From JAEXZL01 sp049943125 (GTDB taxonomy: Bacteria > Bacillota > Clostridia > Clostridiales > Clostridiaceae): 64,000 nt of DNA. Shown in pieces: positions 1 through 9,095 of this stretch. The notes under the pieces were generated by a model. The model was not told the origin of the DNA and did no database searches. It saw nothing but the letters and a program-made list of their open reading frames with translations. The position numbers and the translations under genes are program-made. The stretch lies in contig NZ_CP188040.1 of the NCBI RefSeq assembly GCF_049943125.1, forward strand, positions 2,232,001 through 2,296,000. The letters run 5' to 3'. Within the stretch, counting starts at the first letter, position 1; each line of letters begins with the position of its first letter.

Positions 1-2
1 CA

Positions 3-92
3 TTCATATGTTCTAGAACTAGAAGGCACAGTGTAGAGGAGTTATTAGTTAAGATTAATAAAGAGGCAGAAGCTTATTTTTCCACCCTATGA
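3..92 (+). CDS. C-terminal end of an unidentified upstream gene (partial)
   Basis: An open frame enters from the left edge and stops at a TGA about 40 bases before the decarboxylase gene. The visible 29 residues are charged and helix-like (the tail reads VEELLVKINKEAEAYFSTL), which looks coding, but there is too little to identify a family. The 40-base gap to the next start suggests it may belong to the same operon as the decarboxylase. Another frame ends at base 36, so the coding assignment is only moderately sure. Confidence 0.4.
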   Translation, partial: FICSRTRRHSVEELLVKINKEAEAYFSTL

Positions 93-134
93 TATGAAAA
101 TAAGCGAATTTGTTCGACCTTAAGGAGTGAAAAG

Positions 135-1535
135 ATGGTTAATAAAATTAGGATTACGGAAACAGCTTTAAGAGATGGACATCAATCCCTCATCGCTACA
201 AGACTTAGCACTAAGGAAATGCTACCTATTCTTGAAAAAATGGATAGGGCAGGCTACTATTCCTTAGAGGTTTGGGGAGGGGCTACCTTTGATGCCTGTC
301 TTAGATATCTTAAGGAGGATCCCTGGGAGAGACTTAGAGAAATGCGAAGGATTGTAAAGAATACTAAGCTGCAGATGCTCTTAAGAGGACAGAATCTTCT
401 TGGATACAAGCATTATCCCGACGATGTTGTAGAAGAATTTATTACAAAATCCGTTGAAAACGGTATCGACATAATTAGAGTTTTTGATGCCCTCAATGAT
501 ATAAGGAATATGCAGACATCCATAAGAGCTATAAAAAATGCAGGTGCTCACTGTCAGTGTGCTTTAAGCTACACCATCAGTCCTGTTCATACAATAGAGT
601 ATTACGTAGAGCTGGCAAAGGAGATGGAAGGCTTAGGAGCTGATTCTATATGCATAAAGGATATGGCTGGTATACTAACTCCCTACAAGGCATACGAGCT
701 GGTAAAGGAGCTGAAGGCAGCGGTAAATATTCCAATAGAGCTTCATACTCACTGTACCGGAGGTACTGCTTCCATGACCTACTTAAAGGCAGCGGAAGCA
801 GGGGTAGATATCATAGATACAGCAATATCTCCCTTCGGTGAAGGAACCTCACAGCCTGCTACAGAGGCAATAGCTATAACTCTTTCTGAGGGAGGAAGAG
901 GCACTGATCTAGATATAAATCTTTTAGGAGAAATCGCAGATTATTTTAAACCTATAAAAGAAAAATATAGAGAAGAAGGTATATTTAATCCAAAGGTAAT
1001 GGATGTAGAGCCCAAGACTCTATCCTATCAGGTCCCAGGAGGTATGCTTTCCAATCTTCTGTCACAGCTGAAGCAGCAGGGAGCCTTACACAGGTATGAG
1101 GAAGTCCTCAGGGAAATACCCAGGGTAAGAGATGATTTAGGCTATCCACCACTAGTTACTCCATTAAGTCAGATGGTAGGAACCCAAGCTCTTTTCAATG
1201 TGTTGGCTGGTGAGAGGTATAAGCTTATTCCAAAGGAGATAAAGGAGTATGTTAAAGGCCTTTATGGTAAATCTCCTGCGCCTATAAGTAGAGAAATAAA
1301 GGAAAAGATTATTGGGGAGGAAGAGGTAATAACCATAAGACCTGCTGATTTATTAGAACCAGGACTTGAAAGAGGACGGAAGGAAGCAGGAGAAATGGTT
1401 AAATCCATGGAGGACGTTTTATCTTATATTCTATTCCCGCAGGTTGCTATGGATTACTTTAAATATAGAGATGGACATTTAGATGGGACCGTGGAGAAGA
1501 AAGAAGAAGTTCATTACATTACTGTTACTATGTAA
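135..1535 (+). CDS. oadA: Oxaloacetate decarboxylase alpha subunit / pyruvate carboxylase subunit B type carboxyltransferase
   Basis: This 466-residue protein is the carboxyltransferase of a biotin-dependent decarboxylase: it moves CO2 from a 2-oxoacid (most likely oxaloacetate) onto carrier-bound biotin in the cytoplasm. Seen: an HMGL-like TIM barrel with ALRDGHQSL at residues 11-19, the IKDMAG segment near 173 whose lysine is carboxylated in this family, and the metal-binding HTHCT near 203. A conserved carboxylase domain follows. The usual C-terminal biotin domain is absent and is supplied by the separate carrier gene at 1880. An AAGGAG site lies 8 bases before the ATG. The linked membrane beta subunit points to a Na+-pumping decarboxylase rather than pyruvate carboxylase. 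Exact substrate is inferred. Confidence 0.9.
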   Translation: MVNKIRITETALRDGHQSLIATRLSTKEMLPILEKMDRAGYYSLEVWGGATFDACLRYLKEDPWERLREMRRIVKNTKLQMLLRGQNLLGYKHYPDDVVEEFITKSVENGIDIIRVFDALNDIRNMQTSIRAIKNAGAHCQCALSYTISPVHTIEYYVELAKEMEGLGADSICIKDMAGILTPYKAYELVKELKAAVNIPIELHTHCTGGTASMTYLKAAEAGVDIIDTAISPFGEGTSQPATEAIAITLSEGGRGTDLDINLLGEIADYFKPIKEKYREEGIFNPKVMDVEPKTLSYQVPGGMLSNLLSQLKQQGALHRYEEVLREIPRVRDDLGYPPLVTPLSQMVGTQALFNVLAGERYKLIPKEIKEYVKGLYGKSPAPISREIKEKIIGEEEVITIRPADLLEPGLERGRKEAGEMVKSMEDVLSYILFPQVAMDYFKYRDGHLDGTVEKKEEVHYITVTM

Positions 1536-1606
1536 GCTGCTCCTCATTACCAAAGAACAATAATAAATTTAATTAAAAGATAATTTAGCTAGGTGGTGAA
1601 CTATTA

Positions 1607-1828
1607 ATGGGGTTACTAGATAAGCTCAGAGAAATTATAGGAGGTAAGAAAGAAGATGTATCTCCAATAGCTTCCGAGAATAATGAATTAAACCTTATGG
1701 ATACACAAGGAGAACTTGAAATAGATGAAGAAGATAAGCTAGTAGTAGCTCTGGCTGCTTCAATTATGGCTGGTAAGGATAAAAATAATTCCTATTATCA
1801 TATTACTAAAATCAGAAGAATAAAATAA
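1607..1828 (+). CDS. Small OadG-like (gamma/delta subunit) cytoplasmic protein of the Na+-pump decarboxylase
   Basis: A 73-residue soluble protein between the carboxyltransferase and the biotin carrier. The acidic middle and the C-terminus (an Ala-rich helix VVALAASIMAG, then a basic ITKIRRIK tail) resemble the cytoplasmic C-terminal half of OadG/MmdD-type subunits, which ends in an alanine-rich helix and a short basic tail. It lacks the N-terminal membrane helix normal for OadG; a 45-residue protein at 3412 provides such a helix. A GGTGG ribosome site precedes the ATG. Assignment rests on tail pattern and operon position, so it is tentative in detail but the gene itself is convincing. Confidence 0.65.
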   Translation: MGLLDKLREIIGGKKEDVSPIASENNELNLMDTQGELEIDEEDKLVVALAASIMAGKDKNNSYYHITKIRRIK

Positions 1829-1879
1829 GCTGAAATCTTAAGCTATATTACAAAATAGAAGGTAAATTGGGGGTCAAGG

Positions 1880-2239
1880 ATGAAAAAGTATATTATCAAG
1901 CTTAATAACAAGGTATATGAAGTAGAAATGGAGGAAGTAACCTCAGAGGAAAGTAGCAAGCTATCTCAAGGGGGAGAGATAAAAAGCACTAGCACTGTCC
2001 CACAAAAGGAAGTAGCTGCTAGTGGAGGAGAAAATATAGAAGCACCTATGCCTGGTACAATCCTCTCTGTCAAGGTGAAGGTAGGAGATACAGTTAAGAA
2101 GGGTGATTTGCTTTTAATATTAGAAGCAATGAAGATGGAAAATGAAATTGTTTCACCAGTGGACGGAAGGATTTCTCATGTAGGGGTAAATAGTGGCGCT
2201 ATGGTTAATCCCGGAGATATCCTTATAACTATAGGATAA
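1880..2239 (+). CDS. Biotin carboxyl carrier protein of the decarboxylase
   Basis: A 119-residue carrier subunit. The C-terminal 70 residues form a biotinyl/lipoyl domain with the biotinylation motif EAMKMEN (lysine near residue 89), flanked by GTILSVKVKVGD and a VSPVDG segment, all typical. The N-terminal 50 residues are a variable Ser/Glu/Thr-rich linker. The biotin arm carries carboxyl groups from the alpha subunit to the membrane beta subunit. Only 14 bases separate its stop from oadB, so the two are co-transcribed. It could be shared with another biotin enzyme, but its position argues for this pump. Confidence 0.9.
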   Translation: MKKYIIKLNNKVYEVEMEEVTSEESSKLSQGGEIKSTSTVPQKEVAASGGENIEAPMPGTILSVKVKVGDTVKKGDLLLILEAMKMENEIVSPVDGRISHVGVNSGAMVNPGDILITIG

Positions 2240-2253
2240 GGGGGATTTTAATA

Positions 2254-3390
2254 GTGGAAACTTTAATAGCTGGAATAACAGCTCTTTCTTTGAAACAGGT
2301 TATAATGTGGGTAGTGGGAGGGGTTCTTATTTACCTTGCAATAAAAAAAGAATTTGAGCCTGCACTGCTGCTTCCCATGGGCTTTGGAGCAATCATTGTT
2401 AATTTTCCCTCCACAGGGGTTTTAACTCAAATTGTAGGAGGAACTGAGGTAGAAGGTATACTGGATTTCCTATTTCAAGGAGGTATTGCCACGGAGCTGT
2501 TTCCTCTTTTGATATTCATAGGTATTGGTGCCATGATAGACTTCGGACCTCTACTTCAAAATCCATTTATGCTGCTTTTTGGAGCAGCAGCACAATTTGG
2601 GATATTTTTCACCGTGTGCATTGCAGCTCTTTTTGGTGGCTTTACAATACAGGAAGCTGCTTCTATAGGTATTATTGGAGCAGCAGATGGTCCTACCAGC
2701 ATATTTGTTACTTCTCAGCTGGCATATCACTTATTGGGTCCTGTAACCATAGCAGCCTATTCTTATATGGCGTTAGTTCCTATAATTCAGCCCTTTGCTA
2801 TCAAGCTGGTTACTACCAAAAAAGAAAGAAGCATAAGGATGAAGTATGAGGCTGCGGCAGTTTCCAAAACCACTAAGATATTATTTCCTATAGTAATAAC
2901 TATAATTGCTGGTCTTATCGCACCGATATCATTACCTCTTATTGGGTTCTTAATGTTTGGTAACCTATTAAGAGAATGTGGAGTGCTAGACAGACTTTCC
3001 TCATCAGCACAAAATGAGCTAGTTAACATAGTAACTATTCTTTTAGGTATTACTATTGCAACAAAGATGACTGGAGAGGAATTTCTACAGTTTGATACAC
3101 TATTGATTATTGGACTAGGACTTATTGCTTTTATCGCTGATACCATCGGTGGGGTACTTTTTGCAAAGCTTATAAATGTTTTTAGAAAGCTTGGCAATAA
3201 ACCACCGATAAACCCTATGATAGGTGCTGCAGGAATATCTGCTTTCCCAATGTCTGCTAGAGTTATTCAAAAGATGGCTCAGAAGGAAGATCCTCAGAAC
3301 TTTGTACTTATGTATGCTGTGGGAGCCAATGTAGCAGGACAGATAGCCTCTGTTATTGCCGGTGGACTTATTCTGGCTTACTTTATGTAA
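2254..3390 (+). CDS. oadB: Na+-translocating decarboxylase beta subunit
   Basis: A 378-residue integral membrane protein that decarboxylates carboxybiotin and couples this to Na+ export. It has roughly ten hydrophobic segments and family hallmarks: GIGAMIDFGPLL near residue 90, the IGAADGPTSIF motif near 146 whose aspartate is implicated in Na+ transport in this family, and a conserved C-terminal NPMIGAAGISAFP region. Translation starts at GTG (2254) behind a GGGGG ribosome site. The same family serves oxaloacetate, methylmalonyl-CoA and glutaconyl-CoA decarboxylases; the alpha subunit at 135 decides for the oxaloacetate type. Confidence 0.93.
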   Translation: METLIAGITALSLKQVIMWVVGGVLIYLAIKKEFEPALLLPMGFGAIIVNFPSTGVLTQIVGGTEVEGILDFLFQGGIATELFPLLIFIGIGAMIDFGPLLQNPFMLLFGAAAQFGIFFTVCIAALFGGFTIQEAASIGIIGAADGPTSIFVTSQLAYHLLGPVTIAAYSYMALVPIIQPFAIKLVTTKKERSIRMKYEAAAVSKTTKILFPIVITIIAGLIAPISLPLIGFLMFGNLLRECGVLDRLSSSAQNELVNIVTILLGITIATKMTGEEFLQFDTLLIIGLGLIAFIADTIGGVLFAKLINVFRKLGNKPPINPMIGAAGISAFPMSARVIQKMAQKEDPQNFVLMYAVGANVAGQIASVIAGGLILAYFM

Positions 3391-3411
3391 TAATCAAAGG
3401 AGGATGAGGAA

Positions 3412-3549
3412 ATGAATATTAATGAGAACTTACCTGCGTTTTTCGATGGACTAAAGCTTATGGTTTTTGGCATGATAGGAATATTTCTAGTTTTGACAAT
3501 TATATTTTTCAGCATAAAGGTTTTATTAAAGGTATTCCCTCCGAAATAA
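3412..3549 (+). CDS. OadG-related small membrane subunit
   Basis: A 45-codon ORF directly after oadB with AAAGGAGGATGAGGA upstream of the ATG. The protein is NINENLPAFFDGLKLM, then one hydrophobic helix (VFGMIGIFLVLTIIFF), then a short basic end. The pattern of a polar FxxGLKLMxxGM entry and one transmembrane helix is that of the N-terminus of OadG gamma subunits. It lacks the cytoplasmic tail, which the 1607 gene appears to supply. It likely anchors or stabilises the alpha-beta complex. The gene is short but well supported by ribosome site, composition and operon position. Confidence 0.75.
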   Translation: MNINENLPAFFDGLKLMVFGMIGIFLVLTIIFFSIKVLLKVFPPK

Positions 3550-3616
3550 GCTTTAATAAAGGTATTTAAGGTATTATTTGAGTTATTTTTAGATATAAAT
3601 CACCTTTAAGGGATAT

Positions 3617-3667
3617 AAAAATGGGCTTCGCTTTAACGATTGATAAATCGCTAGCGAAGCCCATTTT
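3617..3667. terminator. Bidirectional intrinsic terminator after the decarboxylase operon
   Basis: A 12-bp perfect stem (ATGGGCTTCGCT with its complement) is flanked by an A run on the left and a T run on the right, so it can stop both the rightward decarboxylase operon and the leftward zinc-ribbon gene that converges on it. The loop also contains a small GCGATT/AATCGC pairing. Confidence 0.85.
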
Positions 3668-3690
3668 AATTTACATTGTTTGTTTAGCTA

Positions 3691-4104
3691 TTAGCTTCTC
3701 TTTGAAAATTGATTCTTGCATTTAGGACAGGTTACAGTGATTTTTCCCTGCCCCTTTGGAACTCTTAGAGTCTGTCTACAGCTGGGGCATAGGAAATATT
3801 TATGGTTCTTATCCTTTGCTCCTTTAGTGAAGGTAGTGAACTGCTTCTTCAAAGGAAGCCAGGTTTTATCCTTAATTGGATTCCAGAAGTTTAAAAACTT
3901 TAGGTTTTCAGCAGCTCTTTTATAAGTATTTCTAGATAAAATTCTGAAATAGGTCAGTGCAATTATTACAATGGACAATAGATTAATGAAATATATGTTA
4001 GTAGCAGTAGATATAAAGCTTAATAAAACTCCAAGGATTAAGAGTGCAATGGAAAGCTGATCCACTCCATATCGTCCATACATAAATCTTCTTAGAAAAT
4101 TCAT
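3691..4104 (-). CDS. Membrane protein with C-terminal zinc ribbon
   Basis: About 137 residues. Two hydrophobic segments near residues 18-58 (ALLILGVLLSFIS and INLLSIVIIALTYF) are followed by a basic linker and a C-terminal zinc ribbon with CPSC and CPKC knuckles about 20 residues apart. I chose the ATG at 4104 because an AGAGGTG ribosome site lies just upstream; the open frame extends 15 codons further without a ribosome site. Function is unknown. Such proteins are common, uncharacterised single genes in Clostridia. Confidence 0.8.
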   Translation of the reverse strand: MNFLRRFMYGRYGVDQLSIALLILGVLLSFISTATNIYFINLLSIVIIALTYFRILSRNTYKRAAENLKFLNFWNPIKDKTWLPLKKQFTTFTKGAKDKNHKYFLCPSCRQTLRVPKGQGKITVTCPKCKNQFSKRS

Positions 4105-4236
4105 TCTCAACACCTCTTTATAGATTTTGGAAGCAGATATGTAAAACACCTGCTAAGTTACTTCACCTTTCAAAGAAAAGTGGAACAATAAATATTATAG
4201 CATTAACTATTAAATAATGGTTAAGCATTAATTAAA

Positions 4237-6075
4237 TTATTCTTCAAGCTGCAGTGGAGACTCATTTAATATTTGCATAAACTCCTCTCCAGTGATGGTT
4301 TCTTTTTGAAGAAGATATTCAGAGAGCTCATGAAGCTTATGAATATTATCCTCTAATATTTTATAGGCTTTTTCATAGGAGCTGTTAATAATAGCCATAA
4401 CCTCTTCATCAATCCTTCTGGAGGTCTCTGGAGAACAGGCAAGGGAAGCGTCTCCCCCTAGATATTGATTTGAGACAGTTTCTAAGGCAGTCATACCAAA
4501 GGAAGAGCTCATACCTAATCTTGTTATCATAGCTCTAGCAAGCTTTGTTGCCTGTTCAATGTCATTGGAAGCACCAGAGGTTATGGAATTAAAAATTAAT
4601 GCCTCAGCAGCGCGGCCACCGGTGTAGGTAGTTATCTTATTTAAAAGCATTTCCTTAGATAAAAGGAATCTTTCCTCTTCCTCTACCTGCATGGTATAGC
4701 CAAGGGCACCAGAGGTTCTGGGGATTATTGTAATCTTATGTACTGGAGCGGAATCAGATTGCTTTGCAGCTACTAGTGCATGTCCGATTTCATGATAGGC
4801 AATGATCTTCTTTTCCTTCTCAGAAATTACAGCATTTTTTCTCTGATAGCCTGCAATTACAACCTCTACTGATTCTTCTAAATCGCTTTGATATACAATG
4901 GTTCTACCTAAACGAACAGCTCTAAGAGCAGCTTCATTGATTATATTTGCAAGATCTGCCCCGGATGCTCCTGAAGTAGCTCTAGCTATGGCGTTATAAT
5001 CAATGTCATCAGCTGTTTTTATATTTTTTGCATGAACCTTTAGTATCGCTTCTCTTCCGGGAAGGTCTGGAAGCTCTACAGGTACACGGCGATCAAAACG
5101 ACCAGGTCTTAATAGTGCTTTATCGAGACTTTCTGGTCTGTTGGTGGCAGCGAGGATTACAACACCTTTTTTTCCATCAAAGCCATCCATTTCTGTAAGC
5201 AGCTGATTTAAGGTTTGTTCTCTCTCATCATTACCGGAAATACCACCATTATCACGTTTTTTTCCTATGGTATCTATCTCATCGATAAATACTATGCAGG
5301 GAGCTTTTTCTTGAGCCTGCTTAAATAAGTCTCTTACCTTAGCAGCTCCCATACCTACAAACATCTCAACAAATTCTGAACCAGAAATAGAGAAGAAGGG
5401 AACCTTGGCTTCTCCTGCTACAGCCTTTGCAAGGAGAGTTTTACCTGTTCCAGGAGGTCCTACAAGAAGGGCACCCTTTGGAAGAGTGGCACCAATAGCC
5501 TCATATTTCTTAGGATTATGAAGGAAATCAACAATTTCTGTTAGTGCTTCCTTTGCTTCATCCTGTCCAGCGACATCCTTGAAGGTTTTTCCTGTTTGGG
5601 CTTCTACATATATTTTTGCATTGCTTTTTCCAAAGGATAAGGCATTACCGCCACCCATTCTCTTGGCTAAGGAACGGGATAATAGCTGGCCGAGCATAGC
5701 AAATATTAGCATAGGGATAATCCATGTAGTAATAAATCTTGTAATAGGAGATGCTTCTTTAGGTATTACTCTAGAAAAAGATACCCCTGATTCGTGGAGT
5801 CTCTCCGTAAGACCTGGATCATTCATAGCTCCTGTAATATATATTTTTTCCTTATCTTCTGTGTCTTTTGTTTTAAATGCAATCTGATTATCGTCTATTT
5901 CTACCTTTGTTACATTACCCTTTTCCACCTCTGTGAGGAAGGTACCATAATCAACTTCTGTTATTTTTCTATTTAAAATTGATGGAAATACATAGGAATT
6001 AAGAAGCATAACAATGATTAGTGTAACAAAATAATAATACATTATAGGTTTTTTATTTTGCTTTTTTTCTTTCAT
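4237..6075 (-). CDS. ftsH: ATP-dependent zinc metalloprotease FtsH
   Basis: A 612-residue membrane AAA+ protease that extracts and degrades membrane and regulatory proteins. Seen: a transmembrane helix at about 12-30, an extracytoplasmic FtsH-extracellular domain, a second helix near 115-132, Walker A GPPGTGKT at 206-213, Walker B IVFIDEID at 261-268, the arginine finger region LLRPGRFDRR near 321-330, the protease site HEIGH at 428-432 (usually HEAGH) and the third zinc ligand Asp505. Firmicute ftsH usually sits beside tilS and hpt; here it stands alone between two divergent or convergent neighbours, so it may be a second copy. Start ATG has a weak AAAGGAG site. Confidence 0.95.
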   Translation of the reverse strand: MKEKKQNKKPIMYYYFVTLIIVMLLNSYVFPSILNRKITEVDYGTFLTEVEKGNVTKVEIDDNQIAFKTKDTEDKEKIYITGAMNDPGLTERLHESGVSFSRVIPKEASPITRFITTWIIPMLIFAMLGQLLSRSLAKRMGGGNALSFGKSNAKIYVEAQTGKTFKDVAGQDEAKEALTEIVDFLHNPKKYEAIGATLPKGALLVGPPGTGKTLLAKAVAGEAKVPFFSISGSEFVEMFVGMGAAKVRDLFKQAQEKAPCIVFIDEIDTIGKKRDNGGISGNDEREQTLNQLLTEMDGFDGKKGVVILAATNRPESLDKALLRPGRFDRRVPVELPDLPGREAILKVHAKNIKTADDIDYNAIARATSGASGADLANIINEAALRAVRLGRTIVYQSDLEESVEVVIAGYQRKNAVISEKEKKIIAYHEIGHALVAAKQSDSAPVHKITIIPRTSGALGYTMQVEEEERFLLSKEMLLNKITTYTGGRAAEALIFNSITSGASNDIEQATKLARAMITRLGMSSSFGMTALETVSNQYLGGDASLACSPETSRRIDEEVMAIINSSYEKAYKILEDNIHKLHELSEYLLQKETITGEEFMQILNESPLQLEE

Positions 6076-6337
6076 TAATTTATTTCTCCTTTAGCTTCAA
6101 TAATTAATCATAGGTAAAAGGTTATTAATACTATATTATAAGGTTGATGTTATTGTGTCAATGACCTGTTTTAGATGTACAATTAATTTTCTGTAATTAG
6201 CAAAAGTATGAGCTGTTTTATATTTATTCAATAATATATAATGTTAACAGTGTCATAAATTATAGTGGAACAAAGTGAAGCATATGTGAACAGATTTACT
6301 ATAAAGCACATAAATTCCTTGAATAATAGGAGGCATA

Positions 6338-7168
6338 ATGAAAACCTTATATGTATCAGATTTAGACGGAACACTTTTAAATAGTAATTCTATGGTTTCA
6401 GAAAATAGTAAGCTAATACTAAATAAAGGGATAGCACAAGGGCTACTATTTTCTGTGGCTACAGCAAGAACTCCAGCTACGGTTATGAAGCTTTTGGCGG
6501 ATGTTGATGTGCAGCTTCCCATGGTTCTTATGACGGGAGCGCTAACCTATGATAAGCATAGAAATATTTATACCGATGTTAGAAGCTTTACCCAAAAAAC
6601 TACTGAGGTGATTACGGGCATAATAGAGGATAAAGGATTGTCCGCTTTTATGTATATAGTTGATAATAATCATTTAAAAGTTTTCTATAAAGAAGCAAGG
6701 AGTGAATTAGAGAAAAGATTCATCAATGAGAGAGAAGGAAGTCCGTATAAAACCTTCTACATTGTCAATAGCTATTACAAGCTTTCTCATAGCAATGCAC
6801 CAGTGCTATTTTTTATCATGGATGATTTTAAAAAGTTAGATGCTCTAAGAGTGGAGATAAAAGATATTAAAGGAATCAATACCTTCTGCTACAGAGATAT
6901 CTTTGATACCTCTAAGGGCTATTTAGAGATTTTTTCTGAAGGCACCTCCAAGGCAGAGGCTGTAAAAAGACTTGCTTCTGCAGCCGCTGCTGATAGGCTT
7001 ATAGTTTTTGGAGATAACTTAAATGATTTGCCCATGTTCGCCATAGCTGATGAGTGCTATGCTACAGAAAATGCCTTTCCTGAGGTTAAGGCAGCAGCCA
7101 CGGGAATTATTAAAAGCAATGACAAGGATGGAGTAGCAGAATTTTTGAAGATAAAACATAGATTATAA
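6338..7168 (+). CDS. Cof-type HAD-IIB phosphatase
   Basis: A 276-residue haloacid-dehalogenase phosphatase. Motif I is DLDGTLL at residues 9-15 (nucleophile Asp9), and motif III/IV is FGDNLNDLPMF near 226-236, which with the large central C2B cap marks the Cof/YwpJ subgroup that dephosphorylates sugar phosphates or flavin-type metabolites. The substrate cannot be read from sequence. An ATAGGAGGC ribosome site precedes the ATG. It is divergent from ftsH across a 260-base promoter region and stands alone. Confidence 0.9.
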   Translation: MKTLYVSDLDGTLLNSNSMVSENSKLILNKGIAQGLLFSVATARTPATVMKLLADVDVQLPMVLMTGALTYDKHRNIYTDVRSFTQKTTEVITGIIEDKGLSAFMYIVDNNHLKVFYKEARSELEKRFINEREGSPYKTFYIVNSYYKLSHSNAPVLFFIMDDFKKLDALRVEIKDIKGINTFCYRDIFDTSKGYLEIFSEGTSKAEAVKRLASAAAADRLIVFGDNLNDLPMFAIADECYATENAFPEVKAAATGIIKSNDKDGVAEFLKIKHRL

Positions 7169-7248
7169 TAGGTAAAATGAGCTTAGTGTTAAATTATGGG
7201 CGTGATAATTACCATAATGTGAAAAAATATCCATTACTTTTTTATCCA

Positions 7249-7276
7249 TTGAATAAATACTTTATAGGTGTATAAT
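7249..7276 (+). promoter_or_regulatory. Sigma-A type promoter for the DUF1622 gene
   Basis: TTGAAT and TATAAT are separated by 16 bases, about 60 bases before the DUF1622 start. Confidence 0.6.
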
Positions 7277-7335
7277 ATAAGCTGAATGCTTTTAAAAGCT
7301 AATTAATTATTACATATTAGAAGGTGAATAATACT

Positions 7336-7755
7336 ATGGAAATTTTACATGAGCTACTGATTAACCTAGCTAATATTGCAATAACGTTTTTTGAACTTAT
7401 AGGCGTTATTATAATAATCATTTCAGGTATTAGAGGGGTAATTGGTTATCTTAGAAACGATCCTTTTACTCGTTTGAATCTAGCAAAGGGAATGGCAATG
7501 GGATTAGAATTTAAGCTGGGTAGTGAGATACTTAGAACAGTAATTGTTCATGAGTTCTCAGAGATTGCTATTGTGGGAGCTATCGTAATCTTAAGAGCTG
7601 CTTTAACCTTTATTATCCATTGGGAGATAAAAAATGAGGAGCCAGAGCTTGAAGGTATAGAAGAAAAAGCAGAGAATGTGAATTCTGCACCTAAATTTAG
7701 ACCTATGCAGCTTATTAACAATATTAAGCCTCATAGATATCGTAGAACAAATTAA
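7336..7755 (+). CDS. DUF1622 family membrane protein
   Basis: About 139 residues with three hydrophobic segments. The central GLEFKLGSEILRTVIV block and the following IAIVGAIVILRAALTFII helix are the conserved core of DUF1622, a widespread three-helix membrane family of unknown function. I use the ATG at 7336 because the AGAAGGTG ribosome site overlaps the more upstream GTG at 7324. The C-terminal 40 residues are polar and cytoplasmic. HydE follows after a 70-base gap in the same direction. Confidence 0.85.
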   Translation: MEILHELLINLANIAITFFELIGVIIIIISGIRGVIGYLRNDPFTRLNLAKGMAMGLEFKLGSEILRTVIVHEFSEIAIVGAIVILRAALTFIIHWEIKNEEPELEGIEEKAENVNSAPKFRPMQLINNIKPHRYRRTN

Positions 7756-7825
7756 TTAGGATAGAAAATTTGATTTTCTTAAGGAAGCTTGCTTTTTTAG
7801 GTCATATAGGATTAAGGGGATTATA

Positions 7826-8920
7826 ATGAAGGGTATTATAGATAAGCTTGATAAAGATGGGATATTAAGTAAGGAAGAGCTTAGAGAGCTATTGGTCAAT
7901 TGTGGGGAAGAAGATAGAGAATACCTCTTTGAAAAAGCCAGAGAAAAATCCAGAAGCTATTATGGTAATAAGATATATTCTAGAGGGCTTATTGAGTTTA
8001 CTAATTATTGCCGTTGTAATTGTTATTACTGTGGAATTAGAGCTGGTAATAGTAAGGCTGATAGGTACAGGCTTACTAAGGAAGAAATACTAAGCTGCTG
8101 CAGGGAAGGCTATTCCTTAGGTTTTAGAACCTTTGTGCTCCAGGGTGGAGAGGATATGCATTATACCGATGAAGACTATGTAGATATAATAAAATCTATA
8201 AAGGAGCTTTATCCCAATTGTGCTATAACCCTTTCTATGGGAGAAAGAAGCTATTCCTCCTATAAAAAATATAGGGAAGCAGGGGCTGATAGATATCTTC
8301 TTCGCCATGAAACCTATAATTCTCAGCACTATGGCAGGCTCCACCCAAAGGAGCAGACTATAGAGAATAGGATAAGCTGCCTTAGAAGCCTCAAGGAGCT
8401 TGGATATCAGGTTGGTACAGGGATTATGGTTGGCTCTCCCTATCAAACAGTAGACAATATAATTGAGGATCTGATGTTCATAAAGGATTTTCAGCCGGAG
8501 ATGGTGGGTATTGGACCCTTCCTTCCTCATCAGGATACACCCTTTAAGGATGAGCCTAAAGGAAGCTATGAGCTTACACTACTTCTCATAGGAATTATCC
8601 GACTATTGCTTCCAAAGGCATTGATTCCTTCCACTACTGCCTTGGGAACGATAAATCCTTTAGGTAGAGAAAAGGGAATATTAGCTGGAGCTAATGTGGT
8701 AATGCCTAATCTATCACCAGTGGCTGTGAGAAAAAAATACTCCTTATATGATAATAAGATTTGCACTGGAGAGGAAGCTGCGGAATGCAGGCAGTGTCTC
8801 AGCGGCAGAATGAGAAGTATAGGCTATGAAATAGTAGCCCATAGAGGAGATTTTATTGACTATCAAAAGGATACTCCTTTAGATAGTGGGACTATAAAGC
8901 ATGTTATTAATATAGGATAG
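7826..8920 (+). CDS. hydE: [FeFe]-hydrogenase H-cluster radical SAM maturase HydE
   Basis: A 364-residue radical SAM enzyme needed, with HydF and HydG, to assemble the 2Fe subcluster of FeFe hydrogenase in the cytoplasm. The radical SAM cysteines are C62, C66 and C69 (CX3CX2C); GGED near 110 fits the SAM-binding motif, and the barrel ends with a BATS-like C-terminal region. BioB, PylB and ThiH are relatives, but the EFTNYCRCNCYYCGIR segment and total length fit HydE best. Neither hydF, hydG nor the hydrogenase is in this window. An AAGGGGAT site precedes the ATG. A strong terminator follows. Confidence 0.9.
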   Translation: MKGIIDKLDKDGILSKEELRELLVNCGEEDREYLFEKAREKSRSYYGNKIYSRGLIEFTNYCRCNCYYCGIRAGNSKADRYRLTKEEILSCCREGYSLGFRTFVLQGGEDMHYTDEDYVDIIKSIKELYPNCAITLSMGERSYSSYKKYREAGADRYLLRHETYNSQHYGRLHPKEQTIENRISCLRSLKELGYQVGTGIMVGSPYQTVDNIIEDLMFIKDFQPEMVGIGPFLPHQDTPFKDEPKGSYELTLLLIGIIRLLLPKALIPSTTALGTINPLGREKGILAGANVVMPNLSPVAVRKKYSLYDNKICTGEEAAECRQCLSGRMRSIGYEIVAHRGDFIDYQKDTPLDSGTIKHVINIG

Positions 8921-8924
8921 AATC

Positions 8925-8966
8925 AAAAAAACTCTTTGGAGGATTTACCTCCAGAGAGTTTTTTTC
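8925..8966 (+). terminator. Intrinsic terminator after hydE
   Basis: The stem ACTCTTTGGAGG / CTCCAGAGAGT (one G-T pair, small loop) is followed by a run of seven T. Confidence 0.85.
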
Positions 8967-9095
8967 TTAAGTGACGATATTGTAATATCCCTGTCACGGT
9001 GCTGTCATATGAGATAGCTATAATTAAATCATAAAAAGAGATAATAAGCTTTTTAAATTTTATTTGCGTATATTGATTATGAAGGAGGAGTTTAT

